DNA of 64,000 nucleotides from CADEED01 sp963711635 (lineage in GTDB: Bacteria > Pseudomonadota > Gammaproteobacteria > Steroidobacterales > Steroidobacteraceae). Within the stretch, counting starts at the first letter, position 1; every line of letters begins with the position of its first letter. The translations under genes were made by a program, and so were the position numbers. Under the pieces are notes generated by a model. The model ran no database searches, was not told the origin of the DNA, and saw only the letters and a program-made list of their open reading frames with translations. Of this stretch, positions 25,400 through 35,926 are shown piece after piece. Location: contig CAVQEZ010000012.1 of the NCBI GenBank assembly GCA_963711635.1, positions 1-64,000 on the forward strand. Reading direction: 5' to 3'.

Positions 25400-26399
25400 T
25401 CAGCCCCAGACTTTCTTGATCGCCCCGAGCATCAGCGTGCGCGTGGTCGCCATGGAGTCTTCGACGCCGGTGAACACCGGCGGCTGACGCCGCAGCAGGC
25501 GCCAGTTCTCGCTGCGCAGGATGCGCTGCAGGTACTCGAGATTGCGGTCGATGGATTCCATGTACGGGTTGCGGCCGTCGTACAGGATCTCGAGATAGCG
25601 ATACGCGCGGTTGAACTCGCCGTCGAGCCGCTTGGCGCGCATGTCGAACACGAACTTCGGCGTCTGGCGCAGCAGGTCCAGGCCCGAGGCGTAGCGCACC
25701 TTCACGTGCCCGTTTTCGCCTATCGGCAGCGCCACGCCCGCCAGCACGAACTCGGCGTACAGCCGGTCGCGGCACTTTTCGAGATAGCAGCGATCGGCCA
25801 TCTGCGCCATGAGATCGGCGGTGCCCACCAGGTGGCCCGAGCTTGTGGTCGCGCGGATCCGGCGCAACGATATTCTTGAAGGGACGCTCGTACCCGGTGT
25901 AGTGGATGATCTCGGCGGCGGTGTCCGCCCACGCGCCCAGGTCGATCTTGGGTAGATAGTCAGTGAGGAAGGCGGCGCCGCGCGACACGTGCACCGTGGT
26001 GAACTCCGCGCCGTTCGGCACGTCGGCGTCGCGCGTGGTGCGCAGGTAGCCCACGTCATGGAACAGCGCCACAACGATGCCGAGCATGGCGCGCTCGGGA
26101 CCGAACTTCTGCGCCTCGGGCACCTGCAGCTCGTGGCCGGCGATCAGCCGCGCGGTGGCGAGCGTGATGTCCAGCGTGTGTTGCTGGTCGTGGTAGACGG
26201 TGTCGACGCCGAAGTAGCCGGGCATGCGGCCCGAGAACATGCGCTCGAAGTCGCCGAACACGTGCGCGAAGGCGGGGAATTTCCGTCCCGGCCAGACCCG
26301 GGCGAACAGCTCCTCGACCGCGGCGCGAACGTCGGCAGCCGAACTCACGAGCACCGTGTCGGTGACGTCGTAGTCGCTGCGGCGGGATTCGGCGATCAC
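25400..26399 (-). CDS. HD-domain metal-dependent phosphohydrolase, one frameshift
   Basis: About 330 aa. The N-terminus (VRAAVEELFARVWPGRKFPA) leads to GVDTVYHDQQHTLDITLATA and ALFHDVGYLRTTRD, the two conserved HD motifs, followed by EIIHYTGYE. Near 25,840 the frame changes, from DPRDHKLG in one frame to LVGTADLMAQMADRCYLEKC, RDRLYAEFVLAGVAL and RTLMLGAIKKVWG in the next. The TGA is at 25400. Such proteins hydrolyse nucleotides or phosphate esters. No GYP motif is visible, so c-di-GMP hydrolysis is not implied. It converges with the M15 gene with 1 bp between stops. Confidence 0.75.
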
Positions 26400-26626
26400 G
26401 GCTGAAGACCTTGTGCGTCAAGCACTAACAAGATGCGCGAGTCTAGGCAGAGGGGGCCGAAAAGAGAAGCGGGCGGAACCCCGGTTTGGATCGAGCGTGA
26501 CCTGCGTCACGGATGGGCCTTCCCGCAATCGCGTCGAATCACCGGCTACTGTAAAGAACGCCAACGCGACGGAAGAACTCGCCAATTCAAGGGCGCCGCC
26601 GCTTCGGCGGCGTTCGAGAGTGGCCG

Positions 26627-27417
26627 TCAGGCCTGAGAATCCCGGAAACTCGCGACCACGGGTGTGTGATCCGATGCACGTTCGGAGCGTCGCGGCTCCA
26701 CGTCGATGTGGCAGCTGGCGAGGCGCGGTGACAGTGCCTGATGCGCCAGGATCAGATCGATGCGCAGGCCGTTGTTTCTGCGGAATCCGCCCTGGCGATA
26801 GTCCCACCAGCTGAAGGATTTTTCCGGCTGTTCGAACTGTCGAAAAGCGTCGACCAGCCCGAGGTCCATGATGCCTTTGAGGGCGGCGCGCTCTTCCGGA
26901 CTCACGTGCACGCAACCCACCCAGGCCGCCGGATCGTGCACGTCCCGGTCTTCCGGGGCGACGTTGAAGTCGCCTAACACGACGAGGCCCGGATGCTGCG
27001 CGGCTTCGGCGTGCAGCCAGCGCGTCAGCGCCTCCAGCCACTTGAGTTTGTAGGCAAACTTCTCCGAGCCCGGCGCCTGGCCGTTGGGCACGTAGAGGTT
27101 GATGACGCGGAAGTCGCCAATGGTGGCGGCCAGCACGCGGCGCGGCGGGTCGTCGAAGTCGGGAATGTCGCGCACGAAATCGGTCATGGGCAGGCGCGAC
27201 AACAGTGCGACGCCGTTGTAGGTCTTCTGCCCGGTGAACACGCTGTGGTAGCCCGCCGCCGTGAACTCCGGATGCGGGAAGTCCGGGTCCTGCATCTTGG
27301 TTTCCTGCAGCGCAACGACGTCGGGCTGAATGCGTCGCGCAGCCACTCCAGCACCTGCTCGCCGCGCACGCGCAGGGAGTTCACGTTCCAGGTGGCGATC
27401 GAAAAGTATTGTTTCAC
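26627..27417 (-). CDS. xthA: Exodeoxyribonuclease III, one frameshift
   Basis: About 263 aa. From ATG 27417 the sequence is MKQYFSIATWNVNSLRVRGE then QVLEWL. One base appears missing near 27,333 (GACGC-ATTCAG), after which IQPDVVALQETKMQDPDF continues in the next frame. Catalytic motifs of the EEP family are visible: LQETK, VINLYVPNGQAPGSEKFAYK, VVLGDFNVAPEDRDV, SFSWWDYRQGGFRRNNGLRI, SDHTPVVA. The enzyme repairs abasic sites. A single missing base in a gene otherwise intact favours a sequencing error. Confidence 0.88.
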
Positions 27418-27441
27418 TCTGGCCGTCGTCGGTGGCGGCGT

Positions 27442-29459
27442 TCAGGACGCGAGACCCTGCTGGCGCAGCAGCGCCTTGACGTCGGGTGCACGCCCGCGGA
27501 AGTCCACGAAGGCGTCGAGCGCCTTGCGGCTGCCGCCCTGCGAAAGGATGGAGTCGAGGAAACGTTGCGCCACGCGCGCGGTCGAAGACTCCGCGTTCCT
27601 CGAAGGCCGCGAAGGCGTCGGCCGCGAGCACCTCGGCCCACTTGTAGCTGTAGTAACCCGCGGCATAGCCGCCGGCGAAGATGTGGCCGAAGTTGTGCGG
27701 AAAGCGGTTCCAGTCCGGCACCGCGAACACCGCCACCTCGGCGCGCACCTCGGAGAGGATCTCGTCGACGCGCGGCGCCGCGCGCGGGGTCGTACTCCGC
27801 GTGCAGCCGGAAATCGAACAGCGCGAATTCGAGCTGGCGCATGGTGGCCAGGCCCGCGTGGAACGTGCGCGACCCGAGCAACCTGCGCCTGCTTGTCGGC
27901 GGGCAGCGGTTCGCCGGTCTCGTGGTGGCGCGCCATGGTCGGCGAGCACCTCCGGGCGCCAGGCGAAGTTCTCCATGAACTGGCTCGGCAACTCGACCGC
28001 GTCCCAGGACACGCCATTGATGCCGGCGATCGACGGATAGCCGACGCGCGTCAGCATGTGGTGCAGGCCGTGCCCGAACTCGTGGAACATGGTCACGACG
28101 TCGTCGTGCGTGAGCAGCGGCGGCTTGCCGGCGGCGGCCGGCAGGAAATTGCAGACCAGGTAGGCGACCGGCATGGTGTGATCGGCGCCGAAGTCCTTGC
28201 GGCCCACGCAATCGTCCATCCAGGCGCCGGCGCGCTTCTTGGCACGCGCGCAGGCATCCAGGTAGAAGCCGGCCAGCGATCTTGCCGCCGCCATCGCGGA
28301 TCTCGAAGAAGCGCGCGTCGGCGTGCCACACCGGCACGCCGCTGCGCTCGACGATCTTCACGCCGAACAGCCGCTCCGCCACCGCGAACAGGCCGGCGAG
28401 CACGCGCGGCAGCGCGAAGTAGGCACGCAGCTCCTCCTGTGAAATCGAGAACAGCTTCGCCTGCATCTTCTCGGCGTAGTAACCCACGTCCCAGGCATTG
28501 AGCCTGCGTCCGGCGAAGGCTTCGAGCTCGGCGTATTCGCGTGCCGCGGCCGGCTTCGCGATGCGCGCCAGTTCGTGCAGGAAATCGAACACCGCCTGGT
28601 GGACGGTGCCATGCGCGTGGCCAGCGCATACGCGGCGAAGTTCGGGAAACCCAGCAGCTGCGCCGCCTCGTGGCGCAACGCGAGGATTGAATTCATGACC
28701 GCGCGTGTTGTCGTACTTGCCGGCCGACGGGCCGCGTTCGGAGGCGCGCGTGGTCCAGGCTTCGTAGAAGTCGCGGCGCAGCACTTCGGAATCGGCGTCC
28801 TGGATCACGGCGACATAGGTGGGCTGCTCGAGCAGGAACACCCAGCCGGTCAGCCCCTGTTCGGCGGCGCGCGCGCGCGCCTGCTCGACGATCACCGGGT
28901 TGATGCCGGAAAGCTCGGCCGGGTCGGTGACGCGGCGCGACCAGGTATTCATCGCGTCGAGCACGTTCTCCTCGAACTTCGCGCCGAGCTGCGCGAGCTG
29001 CTGCATCACTTCCTTGAAGCGCTGCTTCCGCTCGGCCGGCAGGCCCACGCCCGCGAGCCGGAAGTCCTCGAGCGCGCGCTCCAGCACCCGGCGTTGCGCG
29101 CCGTCGAGCGAGCCCGATTCGTTGGCCGCGATGGCGCTGTACGCGCGGTACAGCGGCTCGCTCTGCGCGAGGTCGGTCCAGTAGTTAGTGAGCAGCGGCA
29201 GGCAGGCGTTGTAGCTGGCGCGCAGCTCGTCGGAATTCAGCACGCCGTTCAGGTGGCTGACCGGCGACCAGGCGCGCGACAGCCGGTGCGAGAGCTGCTC
29301 CAGCGGCAGCACCGTGTTCTCGAAGGTCGGGTGTGGCTGTGCCTCGAGCGTGGCGACCTCGCCGCGGCTGCGTTGCAGCAGCTCGCGAATCGTCGTCTCC
29401 ACGTCGCCGGCGCGAAAGCGGTCGAAAGAGGGGAGCCTGGTTCCGTCGAGTTCGTTCAT
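27442..29459 (-). CDS. prlC: Oligopeptidase A (M3 metallopeptidase), many frameshifts
   Basis: M3 peptidases degrade cytosolic peptides, including cleaved signal peptides. ATG 29459 overlaps the aroE stop (ATGA). The frame is clean for about 255 residues (FRAGDVETTIRELLQRSRGE to SEVLRRDFYEAWTTRASERG). It then breaks at about 28,690, 28,620, 28,280, 27,940, 27,880, 27,780 and 27,560. Each segment stays homologous: NSILALRHEAAQLLGFPNFA, FLHELARIAKPAAAREYAEL, VTMFHEFGHGLHHMLTRVGY (zinc motif HEFGH), VDEILSEVRAEVAVFAVPDW, RFLDSILSQGGSRKALDAFV. The codon periodicity is preserved between breaks, which argues for dense indel errors rather than old decay. Usual length about 680 aa. Confidence 0.85.
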
Positions 29460-30280
29460 TTCATTCCGAGTGCGGCGAGGACGGGTTCCGTGTCCGGGCG
29501 CACCCCGCGCCACAAAGTGAACGACTCGGCCGCCTGTTCCACCAGCATGCCCCAGCCTTTATGGGCGCGCGCGCAGCCCTGTTCAATGGCCCAGGTCACG
29601 AATGGCGTCGCCGACTTGCTGTAACTCATGTCGTAGCACACGGTGTGGCTGGCGATCACGCTGCCCGCCACGTTGGGCACCGACCCCGAGAGCCCGGCCG
29701 CCGTGGCGTTGATGACGATGTCGAATGCCTCGTCGCCGACGTCGTCGAAGCCGCAGCCGCGCACCGCGCCGAGATCGGCGAACAGGGAGGCGAGGTTGAT
29801 GGCGCGGTCGGGAGTGCGATTGGCAATCACGACTTCCATCGGTCCCATGGCCAGCAGCGGCTCGACCACGCCGCGCGTGGCGCCGCCGGCGCCGAGGATC
29901 AGCAGGCGCTCGTTGGTGATGTTGAGGGCGAGATTCTTGCGCATGTCGGTGACCAGGCCGTGTCCGTCGGTGTTGTCGCCGAGCAGCGTGTGGTCCTGGT
30001 TCAGCACCAGGGTATTGACCGCTCCGGCGCGGTCGGCGCGCGCGGTCAGCTCGTTGGCAAGCTCCGCCGCGGCTTCCTTGTGTGGTACGGTCACGTTCAG
30101 TCCGCGCCCGCCGCGCGTGAAGAACTCCAGCACCTGCGCGCGGAAATTTCCGGGCGCGATGTCATAAAGTCGATAGACGAGAGATTGATCCGTCTGCTTG
30201 GCGAACAGTCCGTGGATGAAAGGCGACCAGCTGTGACTGATCGGATGACCGACCACCCCGTACTGATCCGGCGTGTTCAT
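29456..30280 (-). CDS. aroE: Shikimate dehydrogenase
   Basis: 274 aa, NADP-dependent reduction of 3-dehydroshikimate in aromatic amino-acid synthesis. DQYGVVGHPISHSWSPFIHG is the shikimate-binding start, GLNVTVPHKEAA holds the catalytic Lys, DNTDGHGLV binds substrate, LLILGAGGATRGVVEPLL is the NADP loop and VIANRTPDRA is the NRTxxR motif. GMLVEQAAESFTLWRGVRP closes the family. It heads a minus-strand pair with prlC. Only 39 bp separate its start from the divergent ECF gene, so promoters must overlap. Confidence 0.95.
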   Translation of the reverse strand: MNTPDQYGVVGHPISHSWSPFIHGLFAKQTDQSLVYRLYDIAPGNFRAQVLEFFTRGGRGLNVTVPHKEAAAELANELTARADRAGAVNTLVLNQDHTLLGDNTDGHGLVTDMRKNLALNITNERLLILGAGGATRGVVEPLLAMGPMEVVIANRTPDRAINLASLFADLGAVRGCGFDDVGDEAFDIVINATAAGLSGSVPNVAGSVIASHTVCYDMSYSKSATPFVTWAIEQGCARAHKGWGMLVEQAAESFTLWRGVRPDTEPVLAALGMK

Positions 30281-30319
30281 CGTGGCTGAAATAAGCGGCC
30301 CATCCGGCCGGTCTTATAC

Positions 30320-30844
30320 ATGAACGCAGCCTCGCGCGGAACGACGCTGGCAGGCGCCTTCACGCGCCTGCTCGAGATGTTGCGTCCCGATCTGCTGCGC
30401 TTCGCCTACTGGCTGGCGCGCGATCGACAGGTGGCGGAGGACGTGGTGCAGGAGACGCTCATCAGGGCCTGGAAATCACGCGAGGAGCTGAAGGACCCGG
30501 CGGCAGCCCGCCCGTGGTTGTTCACCATCGTGCGGCGTGAGCATGCGCGCCTGTTCGAGCGCAAGCGCCTGCCGACCGTCGACGTGGACGAGGTGGAGGC
30601 ACTGGGCGACCCCGCCCTGGCGAGCGACGGCGATGTCGGCCTGCTCGACCTGCGGCGCGCCATCATGCAGTTGCCGGACGAATACCGCGAGCCGCTGGTA
30701 TTGCAGGTGTTAGGTGGTTTGAGCACCACCGAGATCGCAGCGGAGCTGGAGCTCACCCAGGCCGCGGTGCTGACGCGCCTGTTTCGCGCGCGCAACCGGC
30801 TGCGCACGATTTACGGGCTCGAGCCCGCGGAGGACGCCGAATGA
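30320..30844 (+). CDS. ECF RNA polymerase sigma factor (DUF3379-linked)
   Basis: 174 aa. Sigma-2: FTRLLEMLRPDLLRFAYWLA, DRQVAEDVVQETLIRAWKSR and RPWLFTIVRREHARLFERKR. Sigma-4: RRAIMQLPDEYREPLVLQVL and LSTTEIAAELELTQAAVLTR. The protein overlaps the DUF3379 gene by ATGA, a pairing known for sigma factors with membrane regulators. It is transcribed divergently from aroE. Confidence 0.92.
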   Translation: MNAASRGTTLAGAFTRLLEMLRPDLLRFAYWLARDRQVAEDVVQETLIRAWKSREELKDPAAARPWLFTIVRREHARLFERKRLPTVDVDEVEALGDPALASDGDVGLLDLRRAIMQLPDEYREPLVLQVLGGLSTTEIAAELELTQAAVLTRLFRARNRLRTIYGLEPAEDAE

Positions 30845-31503
30845 GCGCCGCCGGACCGGAGCATCGCCAGGCACGCCTGCACATCGGCGCGGATCCGCAC
30901 CATCTTCCTGCCGAGGTCGTCGCGCACGTCGAGGGTTGCGCGGACTGCCGCCGCTTCCGCGACGAGACCCTGGCGCTCGACGGCCGCCTGCATGCCGCGC
31001 TCGAGCTGCCGCTGAACCGCTTCCGCTCGAAGGCTCAGCCCGCGCGGCGCTTTGCGCTGGCCGCATCGGTGGTGCTGGCACTGCTGGTCGGGGGAGGATT
31101 CTGGTTGTTGCGCCCCTCGACCGCGCTGGCGGGCGAGGTCGTCCAGCACGTCGTGGAAGAAGCCGACAGCTGGAACATGCACCAGCAACTGCCGCCGGCG
31201 CAGGTCGCCGACGTGCTGCGCGTGGCCGGGGCGCAATTCGACTCGCCTTTCCCCATCGTCTATGGCTATCCGTGCCCATTCAAAGGGCATCGCGTGGCGC
31301 ACCTGGTGGTGCAGACACCGAACGGCACGATGACCGTCATGCTGATTCCGCACGAGCAGGTGCGCCGGCGCACGCAGATTTCGCGCGATGGCATGAGCGG
31401 TGTGCTGGTTCCGGCGGGCCAGGGCAGCGTTGCGCTGCTGACGCGCGACGGCGAGGTACCGCAGGCGCTGGCCGACCAGATCGTCAGCCGCGTTCGCTGG
31501 TAG
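30841..31503 (+). CDS. DUF3379-type membrane anti-sigma factor
   Basis: 220 aa. Cytoplasmic N-terminus with HVEGCADCRRFRDE, the zinc-finger-like H-x3-C-x2-C of anti-sigma factors (His at about residue 29). One transmembrane helix at about 71-89 (FALAASVVLALLVGGGFWLL). The periplasmic part has FPIVYGYPCPFKGHRVAHLV and MTVMLIPHEQVRR, typical of DUF3379. It should hold the preceding sigma factor at the membrane. The 3' end overlaps convergent rlmJ by 20 bp. Confidence 0.88.
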   Translation: MSAAGPEHRQARLHIGADPHHLPAEVVAHVEGCADCRRFRDETLALDGRLHAALELPLNRFRSKAQPARRFALAASVVLALLVGGGFWLLRPSTALAGEVVQHVVEEADSWNMHQQLPPAQVADVLRVAGAQFDSPFPIVYGYPCPFKGHRVAHLVVQTPNGTMTVMLIPHEQVRRRTQISRDGMSGVLVPAGQGSVALLTRDGEVPQALADQIVSRVRW

Positions 31504-32344
31504 CCAGTACCTCGCAGCCGCTCTGGTTGGTATTCTGGGCCGCGCCGAGAATCTCCCGCAGCTCGGGCAGCCATTCGCGCAGCCGCTGCTCGAGTAGATA
31601 GGGTGGGTTCACCACCACCAGCGCCGAGCCGTTGAGCGCGGCGCGCGAATCCGGCGGATGCACCCACAGCAGCGAGGCCAGCGAGTCGCGCGGCCCGCCC
31701 GCCGTTATTCCACGCTTCAGGGACGCGTACCACACGTCGAAATCGCCGCGCAGCTTGACGGGCAGCCATGCCAGCAGCACGCCGGTGGGAAAACGCTGCA
31801 GTGCGTCGACGATGGCGTCGTGCACGCGCGCGAAGTCGGCACGCTCCTCGTAGGGCGGATCGATGAGCACGCAGCCGCGGCGCTCCGCCGGCGGCAACAG
31901 CGCGCGCAGGCCCGCGAATCCATCGGCGCTCTCCACGCGCACGCGCGCCGCCGCATCGAGCACCTTGCGCAGGCCGCCGGCTTCGTCACGTTGTGTCTCG
32001 AAGAACACGGCACGGTCCACGGCGCGCAGCACGCGTAGCGCGAGCAACGGGGAGCCCGGGTAATCGAGGCTTCCGCCGTGCACCCCCTGCGCCACCAGCT
32101 CGCGATAACGCGCGAGTGCGGCATGCCTGGGCGCGGCCGCCAGCAGCCGCGCCACGCCCGACTGCCACTCGGCCGGATGCTGCGCGTCGCCGGGATGCAA
32201 CGAGTAGCCGCCGCGGCCGGCGTGCGTATCGACGAACAGCAGCCCCTTGTCCTTGCGCGTCAGCGCCTCGAGCACCTCGAGCAGCAGCACGTGTTTGTGC
32301 ACGTCGGCGAAGTTGCCGGCGTGATACTGGTGGCGGTACTTCAT
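31484..32344 (-). CDS. rlmJ: 23S rRNA (adenine-2030-N6)-methyltransferase
   Basis: 286 aa. MKYRHQYHAGNFADVHKHVL is the invariant family start. LLFVDTHAGRGGYSL is SAM motif I and VLIDPPYEERADFARV is motif IV (DPPY). RALLPPAERRGCV and LNGSALVVVNPPYLLEQRLR follow the E. coli enzyme. It methylates A2030 of 23S rRNA. The gene is monocistronic and convergent with the DUF3379 gene. Confidence 0.95.
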   Translation of the reverse strand: MKYRHQYHAGNFADVHKHVLLLEVLEALTRKDKGLLFVDTHAGRGGYSLHPGDAQHPAEWQSGVARLLAAAPRHAALARYRELVAQGVHGGSLDYPGSPLLALRVLRAVDRAVFFETQRDEAGGLRKVLDAAARVRVESADGFAGLRALLPPAERRGCVLIDPPYEERADFARVHDAIVDALQRFPTGVLLAWLPVKLRGDFDVWYASLKRGITAGGPRDSLASLLWVHPPDSRAALNGSALVVVNPPYLLEQRLREWLPELREILGAAQNTNQSGCEVLATSERG

Positions 32345-32399
32345 GAAACCTTTCGTGAGTGGCGCGCCGTTTATACACTGACGCGCGGAGGTTCAGTTC

Positions 32400-32852
32400 A
32401 TGGCGAGAATCATTGCATCGCTGGTGTTGGCGAGCCTGGCCGCGGCCTGCGCCGCTTCGGCCGAGGACGTGCCGCCGCCGCCGCGCGCGATGGCGCCGCC
32501 CACGCGAATTCCCAGTCCGGCTCTCAACGACCAGCCCGTGGGGCAACCAGTGAACACCGCGCAGATTCCGCGCGCGGTGCGCCTTGCCGTGGTCGCGGAC
32601 GCCGCCAGGCGTTTCAGCGTCCCCGAGAGCTCCGTGGTGCTCGTGCGCGCCGAGCAGGTCACCTGGTCCGACGCTTCACTGGGCTGTCCAGAGCCCGAAA
32701 CCATGTACACGCAGGCGCTGGTGCCGGGATTTCGCGTGGTTGCAAAGACCAGCGGTGGAGAACTGCTCTATCACACCGACACGCACGGCCTCACGCGCAA
32801 CTGCCAGGTGCATGAAGGGCCCGGGCTTCCGAGCGCTCCTCCCGAACGCTGA
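32400..32852 (+). CDS. Secreted protein of unknown function
   Basis: 150 aa with a signal peptide (residues 1-21, IIASLVLASLAAACAASA; a lipobox reading AAAC is possible). A Pro-rich stretch covers 24-50. The remainder (RLAVVADAARRFSVPESSVV, LVRAEQVTWSDASLGCPEPE, YTQALVPGFRVVAKTSGGEL) resembles small periplasmic proteins with the WSDASLGCP-PG--Y--V-VPGYRI pattern common near beta-lactamase inhibitor-like folds. Function unknown. It lies upstream of the DUF1203 gene with a separate RBS. Confidence 0.7.
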   Translation: MARIIASLVLASLAAACAASAEDVPPPPRAMAPPTRIPSPALNDQPVGQPVNTAQIPRAVRLAVVADAARRFSVPESSVVLVRAEQVTWSDASLGCPEPETMYTQALVPGFRVVAKTSGGELLYHTDTHGLTRNCQVHEGPGLPSAPPER

Positions 32853-32923
32853 TCAGGCGCAAGTTTCGGGTCGCCGCTGCGCTCCGCCGGCCCCAGTCTG
32901 GGCACATATAAAAGGAGCCCGTC

Positions 32924-33388
32924 ATGAACTACGTCGTACGCGGAATACCCCAGGAAATCGCCGACGAGGTGCGTCGCACGCGCCGCTCACCGGGTTACGG
33001 GCACCCGGCGCACCTGGAACTGGCCGGTGGCACGGGACCCTGCCGCTGTTGCCTGCGGCCCTTCGTCCCCGGCCAGGATGAGCGGCTGTTGTTCACCTAT
33101 CGCCCGCCAGGCGCGGACAGTCTCATGGCTCCCGGACCGGTTTTCATTCACGCCCGGCACTGCCAGGCGTTTGCCGCGCACGGCTTTCCGGAGGGTCTGC
33201 GCGAATTGCCGCTGGCCTTTGAAGCGCGCCTGTCCGGTTCGCGCGTCAGTGAGTTGTCGCGGCGCGCTGATGTACCCGCCGAAGCGCAGATGCGCGTACT
33301 GTTCGAGGATCACGCGGCGCAGTGGCTGCACCTGAGGCACGCGGAAGCCGGTTGCTTCATCGCGCGCGTCGAGCGTGCGCGCGGATGA
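32924..33388 (+). CDS. DUF1203 family protein
   Basis: 154 aa. The pattern MNYVVRGIPQEIADEVRRTR, PCRCCLRPFVPGQDERLLFT, GPVFIHARHCQAF and RVLFEDHAAQWLHLRHAEAG matches DUF1203. The Cys pair (CRCC) and His residues could bind a metal. Function is unknown for the family. RBS AAAGGAGC at 32910-32917 precedes the ATG. It ends 9 bp before the topA stop on the other strand. Confidence 0.85.
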   Translation: MNYVVRGIPQEIADEVRRTRRSPGYGHPAHLELAGGTGPCRCCLRPFVPGQDERLLFTYRPPGADSLMAPGPVFIHARHCQAFAAHGFPEGLRELPLAFEARLSGSRVSELSRRADVPAEAQMRVLFEDHAAQWLHLRHAEAGCFIARVERARG

Positions 33389-33396
33389 CCTAACTA

Positions 33397-35923
33397 CTAA
33401 GCCTTCTTGCGCCTGGGCGCGGCTTTCTTGGCCGCGACCGCTTTTTTCTTCGGAGCGGCGGCTTTTTTCTCGGACTTGGGTGCGGCCGCGGCCTTTTCGA
33501 CCTTGTGCGCACCTTTCTTCGCGGCCTTCGCCGCGGCTGCCTCCGGTGCGACAGCGGCCGGTGCCGCCGCGGCAGGAGCGGCCTTGCGGCGGCCGAAGCG
33601 GCTGCCGCGCGGCGGCGCGGCAGCGAGCAGCTCGCGGCTGGTCTCCAGCGTCACGGCCTTCGGGTCCGAGCCCTTCGGAATGCGCGCGTTGCGCTTGCCA
33701 TCGGTGATGTACGGCCCATAGCGGCCGTTCAGCACCTTGATGTTGTCGACGCCGAAATCCAGGATGAGCTTGTTGGCGTCGGCGATCTTCTTCTGCTCGA
33801 TCAGCTCGAGCGCGCGCACCAGCTCGATGGTGTACGGATCGTCCGGCGGCTTGAGCGAGACGAAGCCCTTGGTGGCGAACTGCACGTACGGCCCGAAAGG
33901 TCCCACCTTGGCGACGATGGTGTGGCCGTCCGGCATTTCGCCCAGCTTGCGCGGCAGTTTGAACAGCTCCAGCGCATCGGGCAGCTGGAGGGTGTCCATC
34001 TTCTGGCCGGGTCGCAGGCCGGCGAACTTGGGCTTCTCCTCGTCATCCTTGGTGCCGATCTGCACGAACGGCCCAAAGCGGCCCATGCGTACCGTGATCG
34101 GCTTGCCGCTCTCCGGATGCTTGCCGAGCTCGCGCGCCATCGCGACTTCTTCGCGCGAGACGTTCTTCTCGATGTGCTCGACCTGGGTGATGAACGGCTT
34201 CCAGAATTTCTTGAGCGGCTCGGTCCAGTCCTCTTCACCGCGCGACACCGCGTCGAGCTCGTCTTCCAGCGCGGCGGTGAAGCCGTATTCCACGTACTTG
34301 TGGAAGTGCTTGGACAGGAATCCGCCGACGATCTTGCCGATGTCCGTGGGGATGAACCGGCGGTTGTCCATCTCGACGTATTCGCGGTCCTTGAGCGTCG
34401 AGATGATGGTGGCGTAGGTCGAGGGTCGGCCGATGCCGTGCTCTTCGAGCGCCTTCACCAGCGAAGCTTCCGAGAAGCGGGGCGGCGGTTCGGTGAAATG
34501 CTGGTCGCCGTGGATGTTCAGCAACGTGACCACGTCGCCGTCCTTCATGGCCGGCAGGATGCGGTCGTTTTCGTTCTCCGGCTTTCCATCGTCCACGTCT
34601 TCCTGGTAGACGGCGATGTAACCGGGCTTGATCAGCGTGGAGCCGTTGGCGCGCAGCACCGTGCGGCGCGCCGTGTCGGCACCGGCTTCGGCTTGCTTGC
34701 TCGGCATCATGTCGACGGCGACGGTGTCGAACAGCGCGTGCGCCATCTGCGAGGCCACGGCGCGCTTCCAGATGAGCGCGTACAGCTTGTATTGATCCGG
34801 ATCGATCTTGCCTTCGACGCGCGAGGGCAGGATTGATGCAGAGGTGGGACGAATCGCCTCGTGCGCTTCCTGTGCATTGCGCGACTTGGTCTTGTAGATG
34901 CGGGGCTCTTCGGCCACGCCTTCCTTGCCGTATTCCTTCTCGATGACCTCGCGCATTTCGCGAATCGCGTCGTTCGCGAGGTTCACGGAATCCGTGCGCA
35001 TGTAGGTGATCAGGCCGATGCTGCCCTCGCCGAAATCGACGCCTTCATAGAGCTGCTGCGCCAGCCGCATGGTGCGCTGCGCGGAGTAGCCGAGCTTGCG
35101 CGCCGCTTCCTGCTGCAGCGTCGAAGTGGTGAACGGCGGCGAAGGATTGCGGCGGCGCTGCTTGCGGTCGATGGAGATGACGTGCAGGAAACCCTGCGCG
35201 GCATCCTTGATGGACTGCTCGACGCCACGCGCGGCGGTTTCGCCCGGTGAAGCTGAACTGCTCGACCTTCTGGCCGTCGAATTCCACCAGCTTGAGCGGG
35301 AAGGTCTGGGTGCTGTGCTCGCCCTCGGCCTCGAGCGTCCAGTATTCCTGCGGCTTGAAGATGGAGATCTCGTGCTCACGCTCGCAGATCATGCGCAGCG
35401 CCGGACTCTGCACGCGACCGGCCGACAGGCCGCGGCGCACCTTCTTCCACAGCAGTGGCGAGAGGTTGAATCCGACCAGGTAGTCCAGCGCGCGGCGTGC
35501 CTGCTGCGCATTGACCAGGTCCAGCGAGAGATCGCGCGGCTCGGCAACGGCGCGCTGCACCTCGCCCTTGGTGATCTCGTAGAACACCACGCGTTTGACT
35601 TCCTTGCCCTTGAGGTCGCCACGCTCCTTGAGCAGCTCGCGCAAGTGCCAGGAGATGGCCTCGCCCTCGCGGTCCGGATCGGTGGCGAGGTAGAGGTTCT
35701 TGGATTTCTTGAGCGCGCGAGCGATGGCGTCGACATGCTTCTCGTTGCGCTCGATCGACTGGTAGGTCATCGCAAATTGCTTGTCGGGATCGACCGCGCC
35801 TTCTTTCGGCACGAGATCGCGCACGTGGCCATACGAAGCCAATACCTCGAAATCCTTACCGAGGTATTTCTTGATGGTCTTCGCTTTCGCCGGCGATTCG
35901 ACGATGACTAGGTTGTCAGCCAT
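33397..35923 (-). CDS. topA: DNA topoisomerase I, one frameshift
   Basis: About 842 aa. TOPRIM start MADNLVIVESPAKAKTIKKY, LATDPDREGEAISWHLREL (catalytic acidic residues), GLSAGRVQSPALRMICERE. At about 35,240 the frame changes within FSFTG/GETAARG. The second part includes the active-site Tyr in SIGLITYMRTDSVNL. The C-terminus has no zinc-finger Cys. Instead it has several G-R/P-F/Y-GP-(Y/F)-(V/I) repeats (MGRFGPFVQIG, KVGPFGPYVQF, NGRYGPYITD) and a Lys/Ala-rich tail of about 80 residues. topA is normally essential, so the single frame change is almost certainly a sequence error. Confidence 0.92.
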
Positions 35924-35926
35924 CGA

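Noticed and set aside
26595..26611. Hairpin GCCGCCG/CGGCGGC between exonuclease III and the HD gene
   Set aside because: No T-run on either side, so not a convincing terminator; left unassigned.
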